A stretch of 31,043 nucleotides of DNA from Candidatus Micrarchaeum sp. GTDB taxonomy: Archaea; SpSt-1190; DYHY01. Below the pieces are notes generated by a model. The model saw only the letters and a list, made by a program, of their open reading frames with translations, was not told the DNA's origin and made no database searches. Each line of letters begins with the position of its first letter. Position 1 is the first letter of the stretch. Where the stretch lies: positions 1 to 31,043 of the forward strand of contig DYHY01000014.1 of NCBI GenBank assembly GCA_020723935.1, written 5' to 3'. The position numbers were made by a program, and so were the translations under genes. This document shows, piece by piece, positions 14,295 to 21,474 of this stretch.

Positions 14295-14788
14295 CTGTCC
14301 GCAGCACGCGCAAATCCGCCCTCTCCGTCGTTTTCTTCCTCGTGTCGGCCGCGGTGCTTCTTGCCGGCATCTCCTCTGCAGTCCTCTCGAGGCAGAGTAT
14401 GTCCGCCGCGGTCCTGGAACGGGGCGAAGCCCGGCGCGTGATGCACGTTGCAAAGGACGTCGAGGAGACGTTCTGGCGGTCGGCTGCGATATCGGTGGAA
14501 TCCTGCCCATCCTGCACGGAGGAGGAAGCCCAGGCAAGGCTCCTCGCGAACCTCGCGCTCTGGCAGACGTTCTGGGCGCGCGAGGAAGGAGCGGACTTGC
14601 AAGGAACAATCCCGCTGGCGTACGTATCGTTCTCAGACGGATCCTCTGGCAGGGAGTTCTACGTCTCGGTTCCGGCGGAGATACGCGCATCCGTCGGGAA
14701 CTTGACGAGGACATACGCCATCATGAAGGCCGGAGAGGAGCGCCGCTGCCTCCTCCCCCAGGACGGAGAATGCGACTGGAATATTTAA
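14291..14788 (+). CDS. Second N-terminally anchored protein, unknown
   Basis: The 165-residue protein overlaps the previous gene by 4 bp (ATGA), and its ATG at 14291 fits that coupling. A basic head (MTVRSTRKS) precedes a hydrophobic helix at about 10-29. The soluble domain has a CPSC pair near 80 and two more cysteines near the C-terminus. A pseudopilin-like layout again, but without a recognised signature. Upstream sequence is also open in this frame, running through the deoC region, but that is an antisense-like artefact of GC-rich codon use. The stop overlaps the TATA box of the giant surface-protein gene that follows. Confidence 0.6.
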   Translation: MTVRSTRKSALSVVFFLVSAAVLLAGISSAVLSRQSMSAAVLERGEARRVMHVAKDVEETFWRSAAISVESCPSCTEEEAQARLLANLALWQTFWAREEGADLQGTIPLAYVSFSDGSSGREFYVSVPAEIRASVGNLTRTYAIMKAGEERRCLLPQDGECDWNI

Positions 14789-14791
14789 AAG
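14781..14791 (+). promoter_or_regulatory. TATA box of the giant surface-protein gene
   Basis: ATATTTAAAAG overlaps the stop codon of the previous gene and is centred 34 nt before the ATG at 14820. Confidence 0.55.
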
Positions 14792-14819
14792 CAGGATGAA
14801 CTTTTTACGATAAATCCTG

Positions 14820-17800
14820 ATGATTGGGAAAATTGTGCCAATTGCCGCCGTTTTCATTGCAATAGTTCTCCTTCCCGCCCTCGCCGCGCCCTCCTTCCCG
14901 ACGGAGAGCGAGTACGTCTGGTGCTTCGCGAGGACCGCGATGCCAGGGAAGCTTTCCGCAGACATCTCCGCGTCAGGCCTTGCGCAGGCGGACAAGAACG
15001 CGGCCGCGCTCCTCGCCCCCGCCGGATACCGCTCCCCCGCGATAGACGATCCGGCCTACGTGAAATACCTTGATGCGATCTTGCTGCTGGAGGGGGCGCA
15101 TTCATCCTGGAAGGCGGGCGTCGCGAAGGCGTCCCTGAGCGGCGACAGGTGGGCGCTCGTCTCGTCCCTGAATTCTGCGGTGGCATCCGTTGAGGGCTAC
15201 GGGGAGTCGGTAGCCGCCTCACGGCGCCTCGACGGGGCGATCCTCTCCTCGCTTGACGCCGCCGGCCTCCCGCGCCTCTCCGGGGAGCTGGGCGAATCTG
15301 AGGGGCTGACCGCCTCCGTCCTGAGGGCGCAGCTGTCGGATTCCGCGGCCCTGGATTCCCGCGCGGCGGACGCTCTCGGGCGGGTCGACGGGTTCCTCTC
15401 GTCGGCCGGGTCGTACTTCGCGCAGTTGCGCGATTTCGCCAGGGATTCCAACAGCTCGTACCTGTTCTCGAAGAACTGCACGCGCCTGGCGAACTGGTCG
15501 CTCTTCGAATGCTCTGCCGAAAGCTGGCTTGTCGTCAACATCGTGTGCGCATCGGACTTTGGCACCTGCGTGGATGCGACCGACTGTCAGGCGACGATCT
15601 CCCACAACCTCTCAAGGCTCAAGACGAGCCCGCCCAACTTCGCATCGTTCTGGTCGTCCGCGCGCGAGGTGTCCCCGCTCCCGGCGTCGTTTTCGCGCTA
15701 CAAGGCATACTCGGGATTCCTTTACAATGCGCGGGTCCTGGAGGCGAGGCTTGCCGGGGAGAAGGCCGCCCTTTCCGCCGGGCTTGACGCGCTCGCGCTG
15801 GACGCCCTCTCCGAGGAGCTTGGCGTCGTCGATCCGGATATCGTCCTAGACTTCCTTTCGTCTTCCCCTCCCTCGGCCGCGAAAGCCACTGGAAGGGCCG
15901 GCTTCCTCAACTTCTCCGCTTCGATCGCCGACGCCCAGGTGGCCTCCGCCGCCCCGTGGCGGGACGCAGAGTCCAGCTACTATTCCAGGATTTTGGGACT
16001 GAAGTCCGACATTTCCGCGCTCAAGGAAGCGCAAGACGAGATCCGCTCGACCCTTTCCCTCGCAGACGCGATAGAGGCCGGCATGGACTCGAGGCTCGCG
16101 CCGCAGAAGATCCTGGAATATTCGCGCCTCACCCGGGGGAGGCGCATCGCCGCCAAGGCGGCCGACCTCTCGCTTTCCGCCGAGGGCGACGAGATCTTCC
16201 TCGTGGCGACATCCCCGCCCTCCCGCTCCTTCCCGGAAAGCGTGCTGGGTGGCATCGCCAGGCGCGGAGAGGGGGTGTCCGTCCCGCAGGGCGCAGGGAG
16301 GTTCGAGATATTCTCGGCGCTGGAGGATCGGTATTCGGCTTCGGTGAACCTGAAGAGGCAGGAGATACTTGCCAGGCTTTCGGATCTCTCAGATTCGGAC
16401 CGGGCGAAATTCGCGGGATACGACTTCCTCGCCGGGCCCGACGGATGGGTCTCCCCCCGCACAGCCTGGGGTTTCATGTCCCTCCTGGACTCGGAATATT
16501 CCGGAATGCTTTCCCGGGCGAGGCAAGGGGATCCGTTCGTGTTCGCCCAGGCCGTCCTTGCGGCGCCCGTTGCGGCGGGGAAGCCGGCCTTCTACCGCGT
16601 TTTCGGGACGATAGCCAACGGCGGGCCGTCGGAAATAGTCTCCTCGCAGCGCATCGCCTTCCAGGCACCGGGCCTTCCCGCCGCAGGGGAAGGGAGGTTT
16701 TCCGTCGTCTGGTCGGAGGGCGGCGGGGCGCTGGATTCGCTCGCAAGCCTAGGCGGCGGGAGCGCGGAGGCGCGGGCGCGCATCGGCCCGTTCTCGTCCG
16801 TGCGCTTCGAGGCGGAAGGGGAATTCCCCTCCCCCGTCTCGTCGTCCGTCGCCTCGGATTTCGAGCGGGTCACGTCGGAGGAATATTCCCGCCAAATCTC
16901 CTCCAACATCGCCTGTTCCCCGGGGTTTTCCGGGGATATTGCGGTCCCCTTCGCCAACCGCCTCCCTTTAGATAGTCTCGTTGTCCAAGCCTCTTCGCCA
17001 GGGGGCCGCAGGGAGTTCCGCGTTTCCCCCGACGGCGCGATAACGGTAAGCGACACCTGCCAGGCCGGCCCGCATTCCCTGGACGTGTCGCTTTCCTATC
17101 CTAGGCCTGTCCTTCTTTCGTACGAGGAGACGCCCGCGGGGTATTTGGTCTTGGCGACGAACCGCCTTTCATTCCCCTTGGGCGGCCTGACTCTCGAGAT
17201 ACAGCTTCCGGAGAACGCTAGCAGGGTCTATATCGACGGGGCCAGGCTCTTCCCGCGCGCGGACTGGACGATTTCCGTGCCCCGAAGCCTCGGGCCCGGG
17301 GAGACGGAGCGCCTTGAAGTATCCTTCGAGCGCGGAGCCCGCGAGGCGTCGCCCCTTCCAGAGTGCGCTTTCTGCTGCGCCATCTCGGCCCGCTCGCTCG
17401 CGTGGCCAGAAGCGAAGGAGACGGAAGCAATGAGATACTTGCCCGAGCTCGTCTCAGCTGCATCGCTCCTTGCGGAGGACGAGCTTGCCCCCGTCTCTGC
17501 CCTCGCCTGCGCCGACGACTTTTACGGCGCACTCTCCCTTTCCAGGAAGATCGCCACCGACAGGCTGAAGCGGGACGGGGCGGCATGCGCGAACGCATCC
17601 TCTTCCGCCGTAAGCGCGAGAAGGCTCCTCGCGGTCCTCTCCGACGAGTCGGGCAAGCTAGCTGCGCTGAAAAGCAGGTTCCCCTCCTCGCCCTTCCGCC
17701 TGCCGCCCAACGTCTCGCCCGCCAAGCTGGACGTGCTGGAAGCCGAGAGGACGTGTAACGCCACCCTGATGGGCCGCGCGGAGGAGGCGCTAGCCTCCGT

Positions 17801-18383
17801 AAGGGACGAGACGAGATCGTCCCTTTCCGCCGCTGCCCGGTGGGCGTACGACTTCTTCGGCGCGAGCTATTCGGCGAACCTGTCCCTTCCCGCGAACGTG
17901 GGGGCCTCCGTCGAGGCGAAGGTCGGCGACGGATTCAGGAAGCGCGCCGAAAGCCTGGCGCAGGCGGGCGCGGGCCTTCCCGAGCCCTCCGACGAGACGA
18001 GCGAGCGGATAGTCGACGCAATCCTCGCAAACAAGGCGGACTTCTCGGCAAAAGCCCTCTCGTCGCTGGAATCGGAAGCCGGCGCGGCGGTCGCGGAAAG
18101 CTCAAGGCTGTCTTCCGGCCACCCCGAGGCGCAGTATTACTCGTCCCTGGGGAAGGAGTCGCTTTCGCAGAGGAGGCTCTTGGACGGATATTACGCCGCG
18201 CAGTATTCGCTGATACTCTCCGCCGGAAAGGCCGCCTCCGCAAGCTCGTCGCGCTCGATGGCGCTCAAGGCGCTAGCAGTGGCAATCTCCCTTGTGATGG
18301 TAGGCGCTGTCGTGTTCTACAAGGAGAGGAAGAACCGCGGCAGGCCCCCAAAAGAGGACAATTTCTTCGGCGAAGTCAGGTAG
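14820..18383 (+). CDS. Giant Ser/Ala-rich surface protein with signal peptide and C-terminal membrane anchor
   Basis: The 1187-residue protein has an N-terminal signal sequence (about 1-22, IVPIAAVFIAIVLLPALA). A very long extracellular part is rich in Ser, Ala and helix-forming stretches. The C-terminus has one membrane helix (about 1146-1166, LKALAVAISLVMVGAVVFY) followed by a short basic/acidic cytoplasmic tail. Many N-x-S/T sequons (NSS, NCT, NWS, NLS, NFS, NAS, NVS, NAT) and several paired cysteines fit an exported glycoprotein. Residues about 590-860 look beta-rich, between two helical arms. I recognise no catalytic motif and no known family. It follows two small anchored proteins and may work with them in a cell-surface structure; the two GT-C glycosyltransferases elsewhere in the window could modify it. 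Confidence 0.7.
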   Translation: MIGKIVPIAAVFIAIVLLPALAAPSFPTESEYVWCFARTAMPGKLSADISASGLAQADKNAAALLAPAGYRSPAIDDPAYVKYLDAILLLEGAHSSWKAGVAKASLSGDRWALVSSLNSAVASVEGYGESVAASRRLDGAILSSLDAAGLPRLSGELGESEGLTASVLRAQLSDSAALDSRAADALGRVDGFLSSAGSYFAQLRDFARDSNSSYLFSKNCTRLANWSLFECSAESWLVVNIVCASDFGTCVDATDCQATISHNLSRLKTSPPNFASFWSSAREVSPLPASFSRYKAYSGFLYNARVLEARLAGEKAALSAGLDALALDALSEELGVVDPDIVLDFLSSSPPSAAKATGRAGFLNFSASIADAQVASAAPWRDAESSYYSRILGLKSDISALKEAQDEIRSTLSLADAIEAGMDSRLAPQKILEYSRLTRGRRIAAKAADLSLSAEGDEIFLVATSPPSRSFPESVLGGIARRGEGVSVPQGAGRFEIFSALEDRYSASVNLKRQEILARLSDLSDSDRAKFAGYDFLAGPDGWVSPRTAWGFMSLLDSEYSGMLSRARQGDPFVFAQAVLAAPVAAGKPAFYRVFGTIANGGPSEIVSSQRIAFQAPGLPAAGEGRFSVVWSEGGGALDSLASLGGGSAEARARIGPFSSVRFEAEGEFPSPVSSSVASDFERVTSEEYSRQISSNIACSPGFSGDIAVPFANRLPLDSLVVQASSPGGRREFRVSPDGAITVSDTCQAGPHSLDVSLSYPRPVLLSYEETPAGYLVLATNRLSFPLGGLTLEIQLPENASRVYIDGARLFPRADWTISVPRSLGPGETERLEVSFERGAREASPLPECAFCCAISARSLAWPEAKETEAMRYLPELVSAASLLAEDELAPVSALACADDFYGALSLSRKIATDRLKRDGAACANASSSAVSARRLLAVLSDESGKLAALKSRFPSSPFRLPPNVSPAKLDVLEAERTCNATLMGRAEEALASVRDETRSSLSAAARWAYDFFGASYSANLSLPANVGASVEAKVGDGFRKRAESLAQAGAGLPEPSDETSERIVDAILANKADFSAKALSSLESEAGAAVAESSRLSSGHPEAQYYSSLGKESLSQRRLLDGYYAAQYSLILSAGKAASASSSRSMALKALAVAISLVMVGAVVFYKERKNRGRPPKEDNFFGEVR

Positions 18384-18386
18384 GGT

Positions 18387-18686
18387 TCAGGGCGCGGCAG
18401 CCCTGCTCGCGATTATCCTCACACCTTCTCCGTCCTGCCATGCTATCGGGTGCTCTATCGGCGTCGGGAAGACGAAGAAGTGCTTCGTGCTCGCGCCCTC
18501 GCCGGATACCGTCGAGAGGAGGAGCACGTTCCCCTGCGAGCGGATCCCTTCCAGCCTCTCGCCCGGAAGGCCCAGGCGCACTATCTTGTCTGGGTCGATG
18601 AGCTGGGGGACCTTCTGCTGAAAACTCTCCGCAGCCTTATGCTGGGCCGGCCGGCAAGGCAGCTGGATCTGGATTTGCATCCACAT
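18387..18686 (-). CDS. Small protein of unknown function with its own regulated-looking promoter
   Basis: The 99-residue soluble protein has no recognised domain. The middle (DKIVRLGLPGERLEGI, then NVLLLSTVSGEG and KHFFVFPTP) reads like a small beta-rich domain. The ATG at 18686 is supported by GGTGA about 9 nt upstream. A clear TATA box and a perfect inverted repeat sit over the expected start of transcription. These make it more credible than other frames of this size. It converges with the giant surface-protein gene, with 3 bp between stops. Confidence 0.55.
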   Translation of the reverse strand: MWMQIQIQLPCRPAQHKAAESFQQKVPQLIDPDKIVRLGLPGERLEGIRSQGNVLLLSTVSGEGASTKHFFVFPTPIEHPIAWQDGEGVRIIASRAAAP

Positions 18687-18700
18687 TTTCCTGGTTCACC

Positions 18701-18719
18701 TGTGCATAAATGTTGCACA
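18701..18719 (-). promoter_or_regulatory. Candidate operator: perfect inverted repeat at the start of transcription
   Basis: TGTGCA-N7-TGCACA (18701-18706 and 18714-18719). The expected start of transcription from the TATA box at 18726-18734 is about 18705, so a dimeric regulator bound here would block initiation. Confidence 0.5.
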
Positions 18720-18725
18720 TTTAAG

Positions 18726-18734
18726 TATTTAAAG
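18726..18734 (-). promoter_or_regulatory. TATA box of the 99-residue protein gene
   Basis: The minus-strand CTTTAAATA lies 44 nt upstream of the ATG at 18686. The implied leader is about 18 nt, and this gene has a Shine-Dalgarno-like GGTGA. Confidence 0.6.
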
Positions 18735-18780
18735 TTTCCGCCCGGGTTTTCACCGGTGAAAAAGCGCGCGGGCCGCGCAG

Positions 18781-19560
18781 TCAGAGCGTGATTTTGCCCT
18801 TCTGCCAGTCGGAGACGATGATCCGCGCCGCCTCGACGAGGTGCGGCTCGCCCCCCTTCATCAGCCTGCCGCGCCTGAGGGCGACCTCGCGTATGAGGTC
18901 CTCCTTCCTGCAGGGCGCGATCTTGAAATGCCCGAAGAGCACGGATTCCCTTCCCTCCGAATAGACCCTGTCAACCAGATCCTGGCACACTCCGACCGGA
19001 TCATCCTCCTTCTCGATGTTGAGGCTCCCCGTGAGGACGAGTTCGCGCTTGGGCGCGCGCTCGGTGATGACCCCGGGGGTGTCCGAGAGCATGATCCTTC
19101 CGAGGCGCAGCCACTGCACGGCCTTGGTGTGCCCCGCCTGCGGGGAGACGGACATCGAATGCCTGTGGGAGAGCGCGTTTATCACGCTCGACTTGCCCAC
19201 GTTCGGGCGCCCGACGACCGCGACCCTCACCTGCCTCTCGGCGGCGGTCTTCTCGACACCGGACACCGCATAGATTTTGGACAGGAGGATTTTCTTGTAC
19301 TTGCCCGGCGACTTGGCCGAGAAGGGCACCGACGGCCACTCGAGATAGGGGGTGGGGCGGTTCCCTAGGAGGTCTGCCTTGTTCGTCACGACGATGAAAC
19401 CCTTGCCGCTCCGCCTGCAGAACTCGGCGATCCGCCTGCTCACGAACGGGAAGCGGGCGTCGATGATGTACAAGACGACGTCCGCGGACCGTATGACCCG
19501 GTCCAGGATGCCCGCAGGGCCGAACTCCTTTTTGGGGGATTTGTCGTACCTTCGAGCCAT
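18781..19560 (-). CDS. Circularly permuted GTPase (YlqF/RbgA-like, ribosome assembly type)
   Basis: The G motifs occur in permuted order, which defines this family: the DARFP motif (34-38), G4 TNKAD at 59-63, G5 SAK at 81-83, G1 GRPNVGKSS at 117-125, the G2 threonine in GHTK near 145, and G3 DTPG at 160-163. A C-terminal helical domain of about 90 residues follows. Bacterial and eukaryal relatives act in large-subunit assembly; the archaeal members are presumed to do the same. The 259 residues are normal for the short form. The ATG at 19560 lies 27-28 nt from a palindromic TATA box shared with the divergent TBP gene. Confidence 0.88.
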   Translation of the reverse strand: MARRYDKSPKKEFGPAGILDRVIRSADVVLYIIDARFPFVSRRIAEFCRRSGKGFIVVTNKADLLGNRPTPYLEWPSVPFSAKSPGKYKKILLSKIYAVSGVEKTAAERQVRVAVVGRPNVGKSSVINALSHRHSMSVSPQAGHTKAVQWLRLGRIMLSDTPGVITERAPKRELVLTGSLNIEKEDDPVGVCQDLVDRVYSEGRESVLFGHFKIAPCRKEDLIREVALRRGRLMKGGEPHLVEAARIIVSDWQKGKITL

Positions 19561-19583
19561 AAAAAGGCCTATTTATATATATC

Positions 19584-19591
19584 ATTTAAAT
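19584..19591. promoter_or_regulatory. Perfectly palindromic TATA box shared by TBP and the permuted GTPase
   Basis: ATTTAAAT (centre 19587.5) lies exactly 27.5 nt from the TBP ATG (19615) and 27.5 nt from the GTPase ATG on the other strand (19560). Both transcripts would be leaderless. A second AT stretch (19571-19580) is too close to the GTPase start for the usual spacing. Confidence 0.75.
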
Positions 19592-19614
19592 ACATTTCGC
19601 CCGCCTTAAAACTT

Positions 19615-20475
19615 ATGTTGACACCCGAGGACGTGAAAATAACCCCTCAGAACATAGTAGCGTCGTGCAAGTTCAACGTCGACTTCCCACTCGAGAAAAT
19701 CGCAAAGGAGCTCGGGGCCGAATTCACTCCCGAGCAGTTCCCCGGCGCAATCTACCACATGAGCCAGGGGCACACCTTCCTCCTCTTCAAGAACGGGAAA
19801 GCCGTCCTCGCGGGCTGCAGGTCGGTAGAGCAGCTCGAGAGCGCCGCCCACGACCTGAGGCGCGACCTCAAGAAGATAGGCGTCATCATCCGCGAGTACA
19901 ACATCGAGGTTCAGAACATGGTCTTCTCCCTGGAAATGGGCGTGGACGTGGACCTGGAGAAGTTCGTGAAGAAGGTCTTGGACGCGTACTACTCTCCTGA
20001 GCTCTTCCCGGGCCTAACCTACAAGATCCACGACCCGAACGTGACGTTCCTTATCTTCTCCAGCGGCAAGTGTGTCCTCGCGGGCCTCAAGGACATCAGG
20101 GACCTTCGCAAGGCGATCGAGAAGCTCGTGACGACGGTCAACCGCTCCGGGGCCGCCCGCGACAAGGACGAGGAGACCAAGCGGCGCGAGGCGGAATCCT
20201 CAGCTGCGCAGGCGGGGAACGGGCGCCAGGAGATAAGGCTTGACCAGCCGATACCCGCGTCCATGGAATACCGTGCGATAATAGGCAAGCTCTCGGACGC
20301 CGACGAGCCGAAGGCGAAGCCCAAGGCGAAGCCGAAGGCGAAGCCCAAGTCCAAGCCCAAGGCGAAGGCCAAGCCCAAGCCCAAGGCTAAGCCGGCCGGG
20401 AAAAGCAAGGCCGCAGGCCCCAAGCGAAGGACGAAGCACAAGGCCGCGCCCAAGAAGAAAGGGAAGCGACGGTAA
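19615..20475 (+). CDS. tbp: TATA-box-binding protein with a long basic C-terminal tail
   Basis: General transcription factor that bends promoter DNA and recruits TFB. Two direct TBP repeats are present, about 9-90 and 98-175: QNIVASCKF/QNMVFSLEM, then FPGAIY/FPGLTY and LLFKNGKAVLAG/LIFSSGKCVLAG. The four DNA-kinking phenylalanines are F42, F58, F131 and F148. Archaeal TBPs normally end about there (180-200 residues). This one runs to 286. A charged linker (about 180-230) is followed by a tail of about 55 residues almost wholly Lys, Pro and Ala in KAKP-type repeats (232-286). The tail is in frame with no sign of assembly error, and the codons vary between units. It diverges from the permuted GTPase across a shared TATA box. 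Confidence 0.95.
   Translation: MLTPEDVKITPQNIVASCKFNVDFPLEKIAKELGAEFTPEQFPGAIYHMSQGHTFLLFKNGKAVLAGCRSVEQLESAAHDLRRDLKKIGVIIREYNIEVQNMVFSLEMGVDVDLEKFVKKVLDAYYSPELFPGLTYKIHDPNVTFLIFSSGKCVLAGLKDIRDLRKAIEKLVTTVNRSGAARDKDEETKRREAESSAAQAGNGRQEIRLDQPIPASMEYRAIIGKLSDADEPKAKPKAKPKAKPKSKPKAKAKPKPKAKPAGKSKAAGPKRRTKHKAAPKKKGKRR
20308..20397 (+). repeat. Low-complexity repeat encoding the KAKP tail of TBP
   Basis: Short units of the type AAGGCGAAGCCC repeat about ten times with small variations, giving Lys-Ala-Lys-Pro. Such DNA expands and contracts by slippage, so tail length may vary between strains. Confidence 0.8.
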
Positions 20476-20478
20476 AGG

Positions 20479-20485
20479 TTAAATA
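20479..20485 (+). promoter_or_regulatory. TATA box of the 82-residue protein gene (leaderless)
   Basis: TTAAATA lies just after the TBP stop and is centred 30 nt before the ATG at 20512. Confidence 0.6.
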
Positions 20486-20511
20486 CCGTCCAGCGAAGCC
20501 CGCAATCCGAC

Positions 20512-20760
20512 ATGTCAGCGACAACCAGGAAGTCATACTATCAGGGCGCATCCCCAGCCTCCGAAGCCGACGACCTTCTCGCGCAGCTTGAGGTCAAGGC
20601 GGAGGCATCCCGCGCGGCGCACGCGGTCCTCGAGAACGAGCAGGCCGAATCGCGCGTCCTTTCCGCGCCCTCCGAGGACACGGACAGCTTCTCCGGCCTG
20701 GAAAAGCGCGAGGAGCGCGTTCTCTCGGGGAAACGCCCGCCGGTATTCTCTGACTTCTAG
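20512..20760 (+). CDS. Small acidic soluble protein, unknown
   Basis: The 82-residue, charged, probably largely helical or disordered protein has no cysteine and no membrane segment. The phrases RVLSAPSED and RVLSGKRPP form a loose internal echo in the second half. Not recognised. The TATA box at leaderless distance supports it as a real gene. It converges with larB, overlapping its stop by 4 bp. Confidence 0.55.
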   Translation: MSATTRKSYYQGASPASEADDLLAQLEVKAEASRAAHAVLENEQAESRVLSAPSEDTDSFSGLEKREERVLSGKRPPVFSDF

Positions 20761-21470
20761 GGCTCCGGCGCCTGGCCGACGATCGCCGCGGCAAGGCATG
20801 CCGCCCCGAAGCCGTTGTCAATGTTCACGACCGCAAGGCCCCCCGCGCACGAGTTGAGCATCGCGAGGAGCGCCGCGAGGCCGCCGAACGAAGCGCCGTA
20901 GCCGACGCTCGTCGGCAGGCCTATAACGGGCTTCCCCGTCATCCCGGCGACGACCGACGGGAGCGCGCCGTCCATTCCGGCGGCGACTATCACCGCCGCG
21001 AAGCGAACGTCCTTCAGCTTCCCCTCGCTTGCGAGGAGCCGGTGCAGCCCCGCGACGCCCACGTCTGCGACGGTCTCCGTCGCTATCCCGAAGCCGTCCT
21101 CCAGGGTCTCCTTCGCCTCGATTAGGACTGGGAGGTCGGCCGTCCCCGCGCTCATGAGGAGGACTTTCTTCCCGCCGCGCTCTCTCGCCCTTCCGAGGAC
21201 GAGCGTACCGGACAGCTTGTTGAACCTGAGCTTCTTCCTCCCTGCCTTGCGTCCGACCGCCTTCGCCTGGGCCCCGGACGCCCTCGTCCCTATGACGACG
21301 TGGCCGGCCGACGAGAGGACGCGAAATATCTCCGCCACCTGCGCGGGGCTCTTCCCCTCGCACAGGATGCCCTCGGGCATCCCGCGCCGCTCAAGCCTCC
21401 CGGTGTCAAGCTTCGCGAAGCCTATGTCGATGAAGCCCGCCCCGCCTCCCAGCCTCCTTGCGCGTGCCAT
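20757..21470 (-). CDS. larB: LarB, pyridinium-3,5-biscarboxylic acid mononucleotide synthase
   Basis: First step of nickel-pincer nucleotide (NPN) cofactor synthesis: carboxylates and hydrolyses nicotinate adenine dinucleotide. The PurE-like fold is clear from VIVAAGMDGALPSVVAGM, GLPTSVGYGASFGG and the C-terminal VVNIDNGFGAA, all typical of LarB. At 237 residues it has normal length. It begins 4 bp after larE on the same strand, and the two are surely cotranscribed. LarC (nickel insertion) and any LarA-type racemase are not in the window. Confidence 0.92.
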   Translation of the reverse strand: MARARRLGGGAGFIDIGFAKLDTGRLERRGMPEGILCEGKSPAQVAEIFRVLSSAGHVVIGTRASGAQAKAVGRKAGRKKLRFNKLSGTLVLGRARERGGKKVLLMSAGTADLPVLIEAKETLEDGFGIATETVADVGVAGLHRLLASEGKLKDVRFAAVIVAAGMDGALPSVVAGMTGKPVIGLPTSVGYGASFGGLAALLAMLNSCAGGLAVVNIDNGFGAACLAAAIVGQAPEP

Positions 21471-21474
21471 CCTC

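Noticed and set aside
20308-20397. Frameshift or assembly error as the source of the TBP tail
   Set aside because: The reading frame runs uninterrupted from the TBP core through the linker and tail to a stop, synonymous codons vary between units, and the next gene has its own correctly spaced TATA box right after the stop.
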